41,146 bases of DNA. It comes from Tautonia sociabilis (lineage in GTDB: Bacteria; Planctomycetota; Planctomycetia; Isosphaerales; Isosphaeraceae). The translations under genes were made by a program, and so were the position numbers. Location: contig NZ_RYZH01000055.1 of NCBI RefSeq assembly GCF_003977685.1, positions 1 through 41,146 of the forward strand. The letters are read 5' to 3'. Within the stretch, counting starts at the first letter, position 1. Each line of letters begins with the position of its first letter. This document shows positions 25,419 to 32,536 of the stretch, in pieces. Below the pieces are notes generated by a model. It was not told where the DNA came from. It did not search any database and worked only from the letters and a program-made list of their open reading frames with translations.

Positions 25419-25446
25419 TTGCGATTCCGGGCCCCGCTCCTAGAAT
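25419..25446 (+). promoter_or_regulatory. Sigma70-like promoter of the secreted Trp/Gly/Tyr-rich protein
   Basis: TTGCGA at 25419-25424 and TAGAAT at 25441-25446 are 16 bases apart and about 165 bases before the start codon, leaving a long leader. Confidence 0.5.
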
Positions 25447-25610
25447 ACGATCGGGTCGTGACGCCCGAGCTGTCGTCCCCAGACGCCCCCCGACCAGGGC
25501 CGGGGGGGCGGTCGGTTCCCGTCCGGGGGCCGATCGGTCTGTCGGGTCGAGACGGGCACCCTCTCCCACGCATCCAAACAATTCTTTCGAACCGAACACG
25601 GAGGATAGCC

Positions 25611-26099
25611 ATGAACACGCCCCGGCAGAAGGCGATTCACGGCGGCCTCGCGATCGTCGGCCTCGGGTTCGTCCTGATGGCCTTCCCTCTCGCCGCCGAG
25701 GCCCAGCAGGGGTGGGGCGGCTCTTACGTGAGCCCACCGGCCGCGGTCCCGATGCCGGTCTCCCCGTGGCAGACGTACGCCCCGGGCTCGTCCTGGAGCG
25801 GCCCGGCCTACGCGACGACCGGCCCGGCCGTGGCGGCCATGCCGGCGCAGCCGGTGACGGTGCCGGGGGCCGGCTGGAGCGGCTACAACCCGGCCGCGTC
25901 GTGGACCGGGTACGCGCCGGTGCAGGCGTGGTCGGGCTACACGCCCGGCTATATCTCGGTCCCGAGGCCGTCCGCCAATCGCCCGGTCGGCCGCCTGCTC
26001 GGCTGGGGATGGACCCAGGGCGGCAGCTACCGAGAGCCAGGCACCGGGCGCCGGATTCCGATGCTCAAGCCCTGGATCCCCGGGGCCGCCGGAAGCTGA
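25611..26099 (+). CDS. Secreted Trp/Gly/Tyr-rich repeat protein (hypothetical)
   Basis: A 162-residue protein with a clear Sec signal (hydrophobic AIVGLGFVLMAFPLAAEA, cleavage after Ala-Glu-Ala near residue 31). The mature part is Pro/Ala/Gly-rich with short repeats of the form W-[ST]-G-x-x-P: SWSGPAY, GWSGYNP, SWTGYAP, AWSGYTP, about 10-20 residues apart, followed by a basic C-terminus (LGWGWTQGGSYREPGTGRR). No catalytic motif is seen. Low-complexity aromatic-Gly repeats suggest a structural or adhesive surface protein, which is inference. The start has an ideal GGAGG site. The gene has its own promoter and ends at a strong bidirectional hairpin. Confidence 0.75.
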   Translation: MNTPRQKAIHGGLAIVGLGFVLMAFPLAAEAQQGWGGSYVSPPAAVPMPVSPWQTYAPGSSWSGPAYATTGPAVAAMPAQPVTVPGAGWSGYNPAASWTGYAPVQAWSGYTPGYISVPRPSANRPVGRLLGWGWTQGGSYREPGTGRRIPMLKPWIPGAAGS

Positions 26100-26158
26100 G
26101 CCAGGCGTCTCGCCTCGGCTCGGCTTGGTTCGAGTGTCGGGCGCGATCGCCTGGACGG

Positions 26159-26186
26159 ATCCCGCCGGGGATGTCCCCGGCGGGAT
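26159..26186. terminator. Strong bidirectional hairpin
   Basis: ATCCCGCCGGGG and CCCCGGCGGGAT form a perfect 12-bp stem with an ATGT loop between two convergent genes, 60 bases after one stop codon and 19 before the other. Confidence 0.7.
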
Positions 26187-26204
26187 TCTCGATCGAGCTT
26201 GGCG

Positions 26205-26855
26205 TCAGCGGGAGGCGGCCGCCGGCGAGGAGAGGCCGGGGGCGTCGAGGTCGAAGGAGCGTCGGATCTGGCCGCGGTCGTCGAAGAGGCCGAGGGCCGG
26301 CGTGCCGTCGGGCCGGACGGCCAGGGCGGCTCGGAGCACTCCCTGACCGCCGTAGAGGTTGATGCCGGCGGAGCCGTCCGCGCCGGAGTCGAGCGACAGG
26401 CTGAGCCTCCCCTGGTCGTCGAAGAGGCCGACGCCGGGAGTGCCGTCGGGGCGGACGGTCAGCGCGGCCTGGAGCGTGCCATGCTCGTCGTGCAGGTTGA
26501 CGCCGGGTGATCCGCTGGTGGCCAGGTCGAGCGAGAGGCGGACCTGGCCGTTCTCGTCGAAGAGGCCGAAGCCGGGGGTGCCGTCGGGGCGGATGGCCAG
26601 GGCGGCCCGCATGCGGCCCTCGGCGTCCCTCAGCACGAAGTGCTCGGCCTCCAGGGTGGTTTCCAGTTCATCGGCCGCTTCGTCGGCCGCTTCGTCGGCC
26701 TCCTTCGCGCCGCCGGCGATCAGCACCAGGGCGACGAGCACGGCCGATCCCCCCGCCCATCGCCAGCGTCGGCGCTCTCGCTCGAGCCGGAGGTTGGCCC
26801 GCTCCAGCGCTTCGACCCGATGCATCATCCCCTCGAGCCCGGGACGTTCCGTCAT
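26205..26855 (-). CDS. Membrane-anchored protein built from 23-residue repeats
   Basis: A 216-residue protein. Residues 1-32 are a charged, probably coiled-coil cytoplasmic segment; 33-50 form one membrane helix; 51-68 are acidic (EADEAADEAADELE). From residue 80 the chain is five complete and one partial repeat of exactly 23 residues, each beginning with Gly (80, 103, 126, 149, 172, 195). Odd repeats read G-x-[ML]-x-AAL-x-[IV]RPDGTP-x-x-GLFD; even repeats read G-x-[VLI]-x-x-S-[LF]-D. The alternating hydrophobic pattern with G-x-P turns suggests a beta-solenoid or stacked hairpins exposed outside the membrane. The ATG at 26855 follows a GAGGAAGAG site; upstream in-frame sequence looks non-coding. 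Function unknown. Confidence 0.78.
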   Translation of the reverse strand: MTERPGLEGMMHRVEALERANLRLERERRRWRWAGGSAVLVALVLIAGGAKEADEAADEAADELETTLEAEHFVLRDAEGRMRAALAIRPDGTPGFGLFDENGQVRLSLDLATSGSPGVNLHDEHGTLQAALTVRPDGTPGVGLFDDQGRLSLSLDSGADGSAGINLYGGQGVLRAALAVRPDGTPALGLFDDRGQIRRSFDLDAPGLSSPAAASR

Positions 26856-27616
26856 CGTCTCTTCCTCACAGCGGTTGTGTTGCCTGGCGGTCTCGGTCGT
26901 CTGATCCCGGAGTGCCCGGATCGCGGAGGACGCCAATCCTGGAGAGGCCGGTGGTCGGGTCGACCCGAGCGTTGCGGGCTGATGGAAGGGGGATCGACTC
27001 GACCCGGGCCTCCCGTCGATTCCCGCGCCCAGCGTCCGCGAACATCGGTCCGACCCCGGGAGCCCAGCCGGAAACGCGAGCCGCGTACCGAGCCGGGACG
27101 TTTTCGGGGGTGATAGCGTAAGCTCTTGCGGTTTTTGTGGTTGTGCTGCGAGTGTTGGGGAGTGGGCGACGGGGGATCGCCAGGAGAGGCGCGCCGGTTT
27201 GGGCAGCATTGCCCGGGAAATCGGCAGGGGTCGAGGGGAGGGGAGAGCCGCCGGCCGGCCGGCCGGGGAGGATCGGTCAGGAGAACTGGGCTCGAACGGG
27301 AAGGTCGGTCAAGAGGGGGAAGGTGCGGCTCATCGGCGGCGGGGGACGGCCGAACGGGCCAAGGGGGACCACCAGGGTGGAGTCGAGCCGCCCTGGGGCG
27401 TCGCGGTTCGTCGATCAGAGCGGCCAGGGAGCGGTCGGCGACCGGCGGCAGGGAATCGCGGAGCTGGTCGACCTCAAGGGGCCCGGCGCCTCCCCGGATC
27501 CGAACCGGCAGAGGGGCGATCAGCGGTCCACGCCGTCAGCGTACCGGGTGGATGCCGGCGCTGGAATGCAAGTATTGAACAGGGCCGAGAGGGCCTGGAG
27601 GCCGGGGGAGGCCGTG
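26856..27616. other. 761-base gap with no recognisable gene
   Basis: The gap lies between two minus-strand genes: upstream of the repeat protein and downstream of the GNAT gene. Overlapping open frames on the plus strand from 27126 run antisense through the GNAT gene and show no family motif. The AT-richer patch at 27105-27145 (GATAGCGTAAGCTC, then a T-run in GGTTTTTGTGG) is unlike its surroundings and may hold promoter elements, but I cannot define a -35/-10 pair. Confidence 0.5.
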
Positions 27617-28171
27617 TCAGCCCCGGTTGCTTCCCGAGACGGCTCGGCGCCAGTCGTCGGCGGTCAGGCGGTAGAGGACGTGAGGGAGGCCGGCGTATTC
27701 GGTGTCGCGATCGAAGGTGAAGCCGGCCTTCTCCAACACCCGTCGGGAGGCGAGGTTGGTGGGCAGGGTGAAGCTGACCAGCTCGGCCAGGCCGAGCACC
27801 TCGAAGCCGAGCCGGGCGCAGGACCGGGCCAGCTCGGTGGCCAGGCCGAGCCCCCAAACATCGGGGAGCAAGCCGTAGCCGATCTCGACCTCGTCCCGGC
27901 CCGCGATGGCCACCCGGCGCAGGCCTCCTCGGCCGGCGAACCGGCCGGAGGAGCGGTCTCGGGCGGTGTACCAGCCGAAGCCGAACTGGTCCCAGTGGTC
28001 GATCAGCCGGGCCAGGATCGCCCGGGTTTCCTCGGCCGTCTTCACGCCGTTGAGGGTGGCCATGACCCGGGGGTCGGCGTTCATGCGGACGTAGTCGGGC
28101 AGGTCGGCCATCGAGGGCCGGTCGAGCCGGAGGCGATCGGTGAGCAGCGGGAAGAGGCGGGGGTCGGTCAT
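27617..28171 (-). CDS. GNAT family N-acetyltransferase (RimJ/RimL type)
   Basis: A 184-residue protein with the order of a RimJ/RimL-like acetyltransferase: LLTDRLRLDRPSMADLPDYV at the N-terminus, EVEIGYGLLPDVWGLGLATEL containing the acetyl-CoA pyrophosphate loop (W-G-x-G-x-A), then VSFTLPTNLASRRVLEKAGF, the conserved N-x-x-S-x-x-V-L-E-K-x-G-F motif. It transfers an acetyl group to an amine, either a protein N-terminus or a small molecule; the substrate cannot be told. The start ATG lacks a strong ribosome binding site. It is followed downstream, after a long gap, by the 23-residue-repeat protein gene. Confidence 0.9.
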   Translation of the reverse strand: MTDPRLFPLLTDRLRLDRPSMADLPDYVRMNADPRVMATLNGVKTAEETRAILARLIDHWDQFGFGWYTARDRSSGRFAGRGGLRRVAIAGRDEVEIGYGLLPDVWGLGLATELARSCARLGFEVLGLAELVSFTLPTNLASRRVLEKAGFTFDRDTEYAGLPHVLYRLTADDWRRAVSGSNRG

Positions 28172-28448
28172 GTCCGAGGCCGGCGAGAGGACGTCGGGCT
28201 GCTCCCGGGTGGGTCACCATCATGGTCGGGCCGGAATCGAGAATGCAAGGGAACCGGCCGGATGACGGGGGAGGAGGCGGGACGACGACCGGGTGAAGCC
28301 GGAAGGGGGATGGCGGCGATCGGAACGAGGGGAGGCCGATCGGTCGGCGAGGGGAGCCTTGGAGGGGCAGAGGGAACCGTCTCCGTCGCGATGGCCCCGG
28401 GCCGACCCGCAGTCGAGTGGGAGGAGGCGGGCCGGCCGGGGCGGAGGC

Positions 28449-28865
28449 TCAGCGCTGGCGGAGCAGCAGGCCGAGGGTGACGCCGACGAGCACGCCGACG
28501 CCAAAGGCGGTGCCGACGGACTGCATCGGGTTGGTGCGGACCAGGTCCTCGGCGTAGTCGTACCGCTCGTGAAGCGATTCGCGGGCGGAGTCGTATCCGC
28601 TGCGCAGGTGTTCGGCCGCGGAGTGGGCGACCCCCTGGAGCCGCTCGGTGGCGGCGGCGATGCCGGCGGAGCCCTGGCTGATGAGGGTGTCGAGATGGCG
28701 CTCGATGGCCTCGCGAGACTCCCCGGTCTTGCGCTGGATGTTGCCGATCAATTGATCGACGTTCCCCTCGACGAATTCGAGGTCCTGGTCAGTCAGCTGT
28801 CCCCACTTCGACTTGAGCTGGCCTCGGATCTGGTTCCAGTGGCCCTGGAGGGTCTGGGCGTTCAT
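28449..28865 (-). CDS. CsbD-like protein with C-terminal membrane helix
   Basis: A 138-residue protein. Residues 1-60 match the CsbD stress-protein family (WNQIRGQLKSKWGQLTDQDL, then EFVEGNVDQLIGNIQRKTG). CsbD proteins are normally about 60-70 residues and soluble. Here the chain continues with an amphipathic helical stretch (AAATERLQGVAHSAAEHLRSGYDSARESLHERY) and ends with one membrane helix and a basic tail (FGVGVLVGVTLGLLLRQR), the plan of DUF883/ElaB/YqjD proteins. It therefore looks like a CsbD-DUF883-type fusion that tethers CsbD to the membrane. The gene diverges from the small-membrane-protein operon at 29307. Its ribosome binding site GGAGG can pair with CTCC next to the start codon. 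Confidence 0.88.
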   Translation of the reverse strand: MNAQTLQGHWNQIRGQLKSKWGQLTDQDLEFVEGNVDQLIGNIQRKTGESREAIERHLDTLISQGSAGIAAATERLQGVAHSAAEHLRSGYDSARESLHERYDYAEDLVRTNPMQSVGTAFGVGVLVGVTLGLLLRQR

Positions 28866-29306
28866 GGGAGGTGCCTCCGTGTTGGCGGTCGAGGATTGGT
28901 TGATGCCCGATCGGAGCGGGGGTCCGAGGCGGTCCTCGTCCCGGACGGCCTCGGATCAGGCGCCCCGACGGCCGGTTCGAGCGGGTCGGCCGCCCCGGCA
29001 CGGCCGCCGGGCTCTCCGACAATCAGGATGGTGCAACAGTGGTGCCGAAGTCGTGGATTCCCGAGCCGGGACGTCGGCGATCCGATGCCGATCGTGCGGG
29101 TGGCGTTGTGGCCGGTCGTCGGCATGATACTTGCAACCTGAGCCGGAGCGTGGCCGGCTCGTTGGCGACCCGAGGAGTCGTGTTCGAGTCGATCAACGAG
29201 TTCAGAACAGAAGACGCATGCGCTCATGTCGAGCGTGCCGGTTTCGGATGCGACGGGGCCGGGCGCCGCCATGAAGACCGTGGCAACCGGGAGGAGGCAG
29301 ACGATC
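28866..29306. other. Divergent regulatory region of the CsbD and small membrane protein genes
   Basis: No gene is supported. On the plus strand TTGTGG (29106-29111) and TACTTG (29128-29133), 16 bases apart, form a weak promoter candidate for the downstream operon. An in-frame ATG at 29271 could extend the first operon gene by 12 residues. Confidence 0.45.
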
Positions 29307-29753
29307 ATGGCCACCCGCAAGAAAAGCTCGTCGAACAACGGGCGGGGCGTGGGGCAGAAGGACCGGCAGGAGCAGGAACGGCTGGCGGCTCGGCTGAGCG
29401 AGCGGGCCGACGCATTGGCCGAGCACGCCGAGGAGCTGGCGGATCGAGCCCAGCACCTGGCCTGGCAGGCGGACCACCGGTTCCGGGGGGCGGTCGGCCG
29501 CCGGCCGATGACCGCGGTCTGGACAAGCTTTGGGCTGGGCCTGGGCCTGGGGCTGGCGATCGTGGCCTTGGTGCCGAGAGATCGCCGGTCGGGCTGGTCG
29601 CTGGATGACCTCTCCGGTTCGCTTCGGGAGCTGGGGGACCGGGTCGAGGCGATGGGGCGATCGGCGGCCCGGGGCGCCTCGCGCCAGGCGCACGACTTGG
29701 GCGAATCGGCCGTCCGCCGTGTCCGGGACGCGGCCGGCTTCCTGGGGCTGTGA
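29307..29753 (+). CDS. Small membrane protein, coiled-coil plus one helix (DUF883/YqjD-like)
   Basis: A 148-residue protein. Residues 1-66 are highly charged and helical (DRQEQERLAARLSERADALAEHAEE), then GRRPMTAVWTSF leads into a Gly-rich membrane helix (about 72-92), and the rest is an amphipathic helical tail (LRELGDRVEAMGRSAARGASRQAH). The helical stalk plus single membrane segment recalls DUF883/ElaB/YqjD ribosome-hibernation or membrane-stress proteins, though the helix is central rather than terminal. The ATG at 29307 follows GGGAGGAGG. It is the first gene of an apparent four-gene operon. Confidence 0.75.
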   Translation: MATRKKSSSNNGRGVGQKDRQEQERLAARLSERADALAEHAEELADRAQHLAWQADHRFRGAVGRRPMTAVWTSFGLGLGLGLAIVALVPRDRRSGWSLDDLSGSLRELGDRVEAMGRSAARGASRQAHDLGESAVRRVRDAAGFLGL

Positions 29754-29790
29754 TCGGACCCCGCGCGAACACCCTGGAGGGAGGCCCGTC

Positions 29791-30294
29791 GTGGCAACGA
29801 CCAAGCGACCCCATGCCAACCAGGAGGAGATCGCCGCGATTCGCCGCGAGATGGGGAAGATCCGCCGCGAGATCCATGCGGATGTGAACGTGGCGGCTGA
29901 GCATCTCCAGGCCACGCTGGACTGGCGGGGCTACGTCCGCGGCGCCCCCTGGCCGGCCGTGAGTGCCGCCTTCGGTGTGGGCTTCCTGGCGGCCTGGCTG
30001 CTGGTGCCGAGGCATCGGATCAAGGTTCTCGAACGTGATGATTTCGGTCGCGTTCATTCCGAACCGCGCTACCGAGAGGCCGTGGAGGAACGGGCCGAGG
30101 AGAAGGCCCGGACCAAGGGGCTGTTCTCGATGGCGTTGGGGTTCCTGGCGCCGATCGCCCTGCGGGCGGCGCAAAACTACGCGATCCAGTTCATCGAAGG
30201 CCGGCTGGCCGAGTCGCCGTGGGCGGCCGGCGGGAGGCCAGAGGAGGGGAGCCGTGTTCAACCGGATCAGTCAGCACCTGGGCGTCCCCGCTGA
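29791..30294 (+). CDS. Small membrane protein of the envelope-stress-like operon
   Basis: A 167-residue protein starting at a GTG with a strong GGAGGGAGG site. A charged helical N-terminus (EEIAAIRREMGKIRREIHADVNVAAEHLQ) is followed by a WRGYVRGAPWPAVSAAFGVGFLAAWLLVPRH segment whose hydrophobic part is one membrane helix (about 54-73), a charged loop with EERAEEKARTKG, and a second hydrophobic segment (111-127). The pattern of short helical stalk, P-W/x-A-V-x-x-A-F-G-x-G-x-L is typical of DUF883-like membrane anchors. It follows the previous gene by 37 bp and its end overlaps the next gene by 41 bp, implying coupled translation. Confidence 0.75.
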   Translation: MATTKRPHANQEEIAAIRREMGKIRREIHADVNVAAEHLQATLDWRGYVRGAPWPAVSAAFGVGFLAAWLLVPRHRIKVLERDDFGRVHSEPRYREAVEERAEEKARTKGLFSMALGFLAPIALRAAQNYAIQFIEGRLAESPWAAGGRPEEGSRVQPDQSAPGRPR

Positions 30295-30493
30295 CGCCCC
30301 GACCGCCGAGCAGGCGCGCGAGGCCGCGGCGGAGCTCTCGGCCCGGGCCCGAGAAGGGTACGACCAGGCCCGAGCGGGCCTCGAGCAGGCCCTCGCCTCG
30401 ACCCGGGAGCAGATCGTCCGGCACCCGGCCCGGTCCCTGGCCGTGGCCCTGGCCCTGGGAGCGATGGTGGGATGGTTCATCAAAAGACGTTGA
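30254..30493 (+). CDS. Small DUF883-like membrane protein
   Basis: A 79-residue protein with a helical, Ala/Glu/Arg-rich stalk (TAEQAREAAAELSARAREGYDQARAGLEQA) and a C-terminal anchor (VRHPARSLAVALALGAMVGWFIKRR). This is the standard DUF883/ElaB/YqjD ending: short R-x-x-P turn, one Gly-containing membrane helix, basic tail. The GTG start has an AGGAGGGGAGCC site. The gene overlaps the end of the preceding frame by 41 bp and the start of the next by 22 bp. E. coli relatives anchor ribosomes to the membrane in stationary phase; whether this one does is unknown. Confidence 0.8.
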   Translation: MFNRISQHLGVPADAPTAEQAREAAAELSARAREGYDQARAGLEQALASTREQIVRHPARSLAVALALGAMVGWFIKRR

Positions 30494-30945
30494 CGTTCTT
30501 CGGCATCGAGGTGCCCGACAGCCTGCAGGGCAGCCTCACGGAGCTGGGCCACGACGTGTGCACGCTGGCCGACCTGCAAGTCCGCCTGGCGCGGGCCGAC
30601 CTGGCCGAGGCGGTCGAGGAGGCCCGCGTCCCGGCGATCGGCCTGGTCATCGGGCTGGCCGTGCTTGTCAGCTGCGTGCCGATCGCCCTGGTCGGCGTGG
30701 CCGAGGGGGTTGTCTTCGCGGGCTGGCTGCCTCGCTTCGGCGCCTACCTCGCCGTGGCGGGCGGGTTCGCCCTGGTGTCGGGCCTGGTGTCGTGGCTCTG
30801 CCTGCGCTCGGTGCGGAAAAGCGGGCGGGCCTTCGAGCGCTCCCGGGAGGAGCTGAGGCGCAACATCGACTGGGTCACTCGGGTCATCAGCGAGGGCGGT
30901 AGCCTGCGGCTTCGCCAGCCGATGGCCTGGACCCGATCCCGCTGA
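30472..30945 (+). CDS. Phage-holin-X/YqjE-like membrane protein
   Basis: A 157-residue protein with a helical N-terminal part (LADLQVRLARADLAEAVEEA) and two long adjacent membrane helices (about 53-83 and 88-110), then a charged amphipathic C-terminus (SVRKSGRAFERSREELRRNI). This layout matches the holin-X (holin superfamily III, PF07332)/YqjE family. In enterobacteria yqjE follows yqjD, a DUF883 gene, exactly as here. The ATG overlaps the previous frame by 22 bp, so translation is probably coupled; a TTG a few codons later is an alternative start. Despite the family name there is no phage context. A strong hairpin follows. Confidence 0.8.
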   Translation: MVHQKTLTFFGIEVPDSLQGSLTELGHDVCTLADLQVRLARADLAEAVEEARVPAIGLVIGLAVLVSCVPIALVGVAEGVVFAGWLPRFGAYLAVAGGFALVSGLVSWLCLRSVRKSGRAFERSREELRRNIDWVTRVISEGGSLRLRQPMAWTRSR

Positions 30946-31008
30946 GCGGGCCCCCGGGGTGTCGGGGGGCGTGCGGGAGCCCTCGGATCGCCGGGCCTCC
31001 GAGGACCA

Positions 31009-31054
31009 GACGACCCCGCCCCTCCCGGATTCCGAGAGGGTGAGCGGGGTCGTC
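31009..31054. terminator. Long hairpin ending the small membrane protein operon
   Basis: An 11-bp perfect stem (31009-31019 with 31044-31054) continues into an inner 5-bp stem (31020-31024 with 31036-31040), separated by a 3-base bulge, with an 11-base loop. It lies 64 bases after the holin-X-like gene and ahead of the Gfo/Idh gene. Confidence 0.65.
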
Positions 31055-31204
31055 CCCATCTATCGTCGGTGTGCAACGGTTGTTAAGCTGAGGGCTCCCG
31101 CCCTCGGGGGAGGCCGGATGGGAGCGGTCCCGGATCGCCCGGGTCCGGCGGCGGCCCCCGGAGCATCGAATCGACCCACCTGGATCGGACCGAGGAGCCC
31201 CCCG

Positions 31205-32479
31205 ATGCGAGACGGCAAGCCCAACCGCCGGATCTTCCTGATGAACTCGGCCGCGGCCGCCGGAGCGGCGGCGACGGCGAACCTGGCGCACGTGGCCCAC
31301 GCGGCTGGCAGCGACACGATCCGGGTCGGCGTGGTCGGCTGCGGCGGCCGGGGCACCGGCGCGGCCGAGCAGGCGTTGACGGCCGACGAGGGCTGCCGGC
31401 TCGTCGCCATGGGAGAACTGTTCCAAGACCGCGCCGAGTCGAGCCTCCAGACGCTGCTCCGCTCCCGGGTCGGCGACCGCGTCGACGTGACCGAGGACAC
31501 GATCTTCGTCGGGTTCGACGCCTACAAGAACGTGATCGACTCCTGCGACGTGGCCGTGCTCACCACCACGCCGCACTTCCGCCCGCAGCACCTGGCCTAC
31601 GCGGTCGCGCAGAACAAGCACGCCTTCGTCGAGAAGCCGATGGCCGTCGACCCCGTCGGCCTGCGCCAGTACCTGCAGTCGGTGCGAGACGCGAAGGAGA
31701 AGGGCCTCTCGGTCGTCCACGGCTTCTGCTGGCGGTATCACTACCCCCGCCGGGCCACCATGCAGCAGGTCTTCGACGGCGCCATCGGCGACATCCGGGC
31801 GATCGAGACGACCTACAACAGCCAGGGCGTCTGGGATCCGCGCAAGACCCGAGAGGAGTGCTCCAGCGACATGGAGTACCAGCTGCGCAACTGGTACTAC
31901 TACACCTGGCTCTCCGGCGACCACATCGTCGAGCAGGCGGTGCACGGCATCGACACGATGAACTGGGCCATGAAGGGGGTCACCCCGATCCGGGCCTGGG
32001 GCGTCGGCGGCCGTCAGGTGCGCACCGATCCGAAGTACGGGAACATCTACGACCACTTCTCCGTGGTCTACGAGTACCCGGACGACGTCCGCGGCTACCA
32101 CCACTGCCGCCACTGGGCCAACTGCGAGAACCAGGTGAAGGACTACCTCATCGGTTCCAAGGGCATCTGCGACGTCTTCGGCAGCCGGATCAGCGGCGAG
32201 AACCGCTGGCGCTACCGGGGCGAAGCCAACAACATGTACCAGACCGAGCACGACGAGATGTACGCCGCCCTCCGCAAGGGGGAGCCGATCAACAACGGTG
32301 AGGACGCCGCCACCTCCACCCTGCTGGCGATCCTCGGCCGCATGGTCGCCTACACCGGCCGGGCCATCACCTGGGAGGAGGCGATGAACAGCCCCGAGCG
32401 GCTCGGCCCCGAGTCGTACGAGTGGGGAGACGCCCCGAGCGACCCGATCCCGGTGCCGGGCGTGACCGACATCGCCTGA
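31205..32479 (+). CDS. Tat-exported Gfo/Idh/MocA family oxidoreductase
   Basis: A 424-residue protein. The Tat signal is NRRIFLMNSAAAAGAAA (residues 7-23), ending near AHAAG. The Rossmann nucleotide-binding loop GVVGCGGRGTGAAEQA follows immediately, and the family's catalytic-region motif EKPMAVD is present. The C-terminal substrate domain contains GDHIVEQAVHGIDTMNW, with the conserved histidines. These enzymes use NAD(P) to oxidise or rearrange sugars and inositols. Tat-exported members form a large expansion in planctomycetes and are thought to act with the cofactor bound in the periplasm, for example on polysaccharide-derived sugars. The ATG follows a GAGGAG site. It is a single-gene unit between two hairpin terminators. 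Confidence 0.92.
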   Translation: MRDGKPNRRIFLMNSAAAAGAAATANLAHVAHAAGSDTIRVGVVGCGGRGTGAAEQALTADEGCRLVAMGELFQDRAESSLQTLLRSRVGDRVDVTEDTIFVGFDAYKNVIDSCDVAVLTTTPHFRPQHLAYAVAQNKHAFVEKPMAVDPVGLRQYLQSVRDAKEKGLSVVHGFCWRYHYPRRATMQQVFDGAIGDIRAIETTYNSQGVWDPRKTREECSSDMEYQLRNWYYYTWLSGDHIVEQAVHGIDTMNWAMKGVTPIRAWGVGGRQVRTDPKYGNIYDHFSVVYEYPDDVRGYHHCRHWANCENQVKDYLIGSKGICDVFGSRISGENRWRYRGEANNMYQTEHDEMYAALRKGEPINNGEDAATSTLLAILGRMVAYTGRAITWEEAMNSPERLGPESYEWGDAPSDPIPVPGVTDIA

Positions 32480-32493
32480 CCGGGGCGACCTGA

Positions 32494-32524
32494 GGGACCG
32501 GCCCGTCCCCCGGCGGCCGGTCCC
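32494..32524 (+). terminator. Hairpin after the Gfo/Idh gene
   Basis: GGGACCGGCC and GGCCGGTCCC form a perfect 10-bp stem with an 11-base loop, 14 bases after the stop codon. Confidence 0.65.
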
Positions 32525-32536
32525 AAGATCTCTCTC

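Larger units (their letters stand above)
25144..25610. other. Divergent promoter region between rhaB and a secreted protein
   Basis: Contains a minus-strand promoter for rhaB and a plus-strand promoter for the secreted Trp/Gly/Tyr-rich protein, both listed. The middle (25240-25400) is GC-rich with no gene or structure that I can support. Confidence 0.6.

Noticed and set aside
27137..28480. A plus-strand open frame across the GNAT acetyltransferase gene
   Set aside because: The minus-strand GNAT protein has clear family motifs; the plus-strand frame is Gly/Arg-rich with no motif and no ribosome binding site.
30472..30945. Prophage remnant, suggested by the holin family name
   Set aside because: No endolysin, structural, integrase or attachment-site features are present; holin-X/YqjE proteins are common chromosomal membrane proteins.
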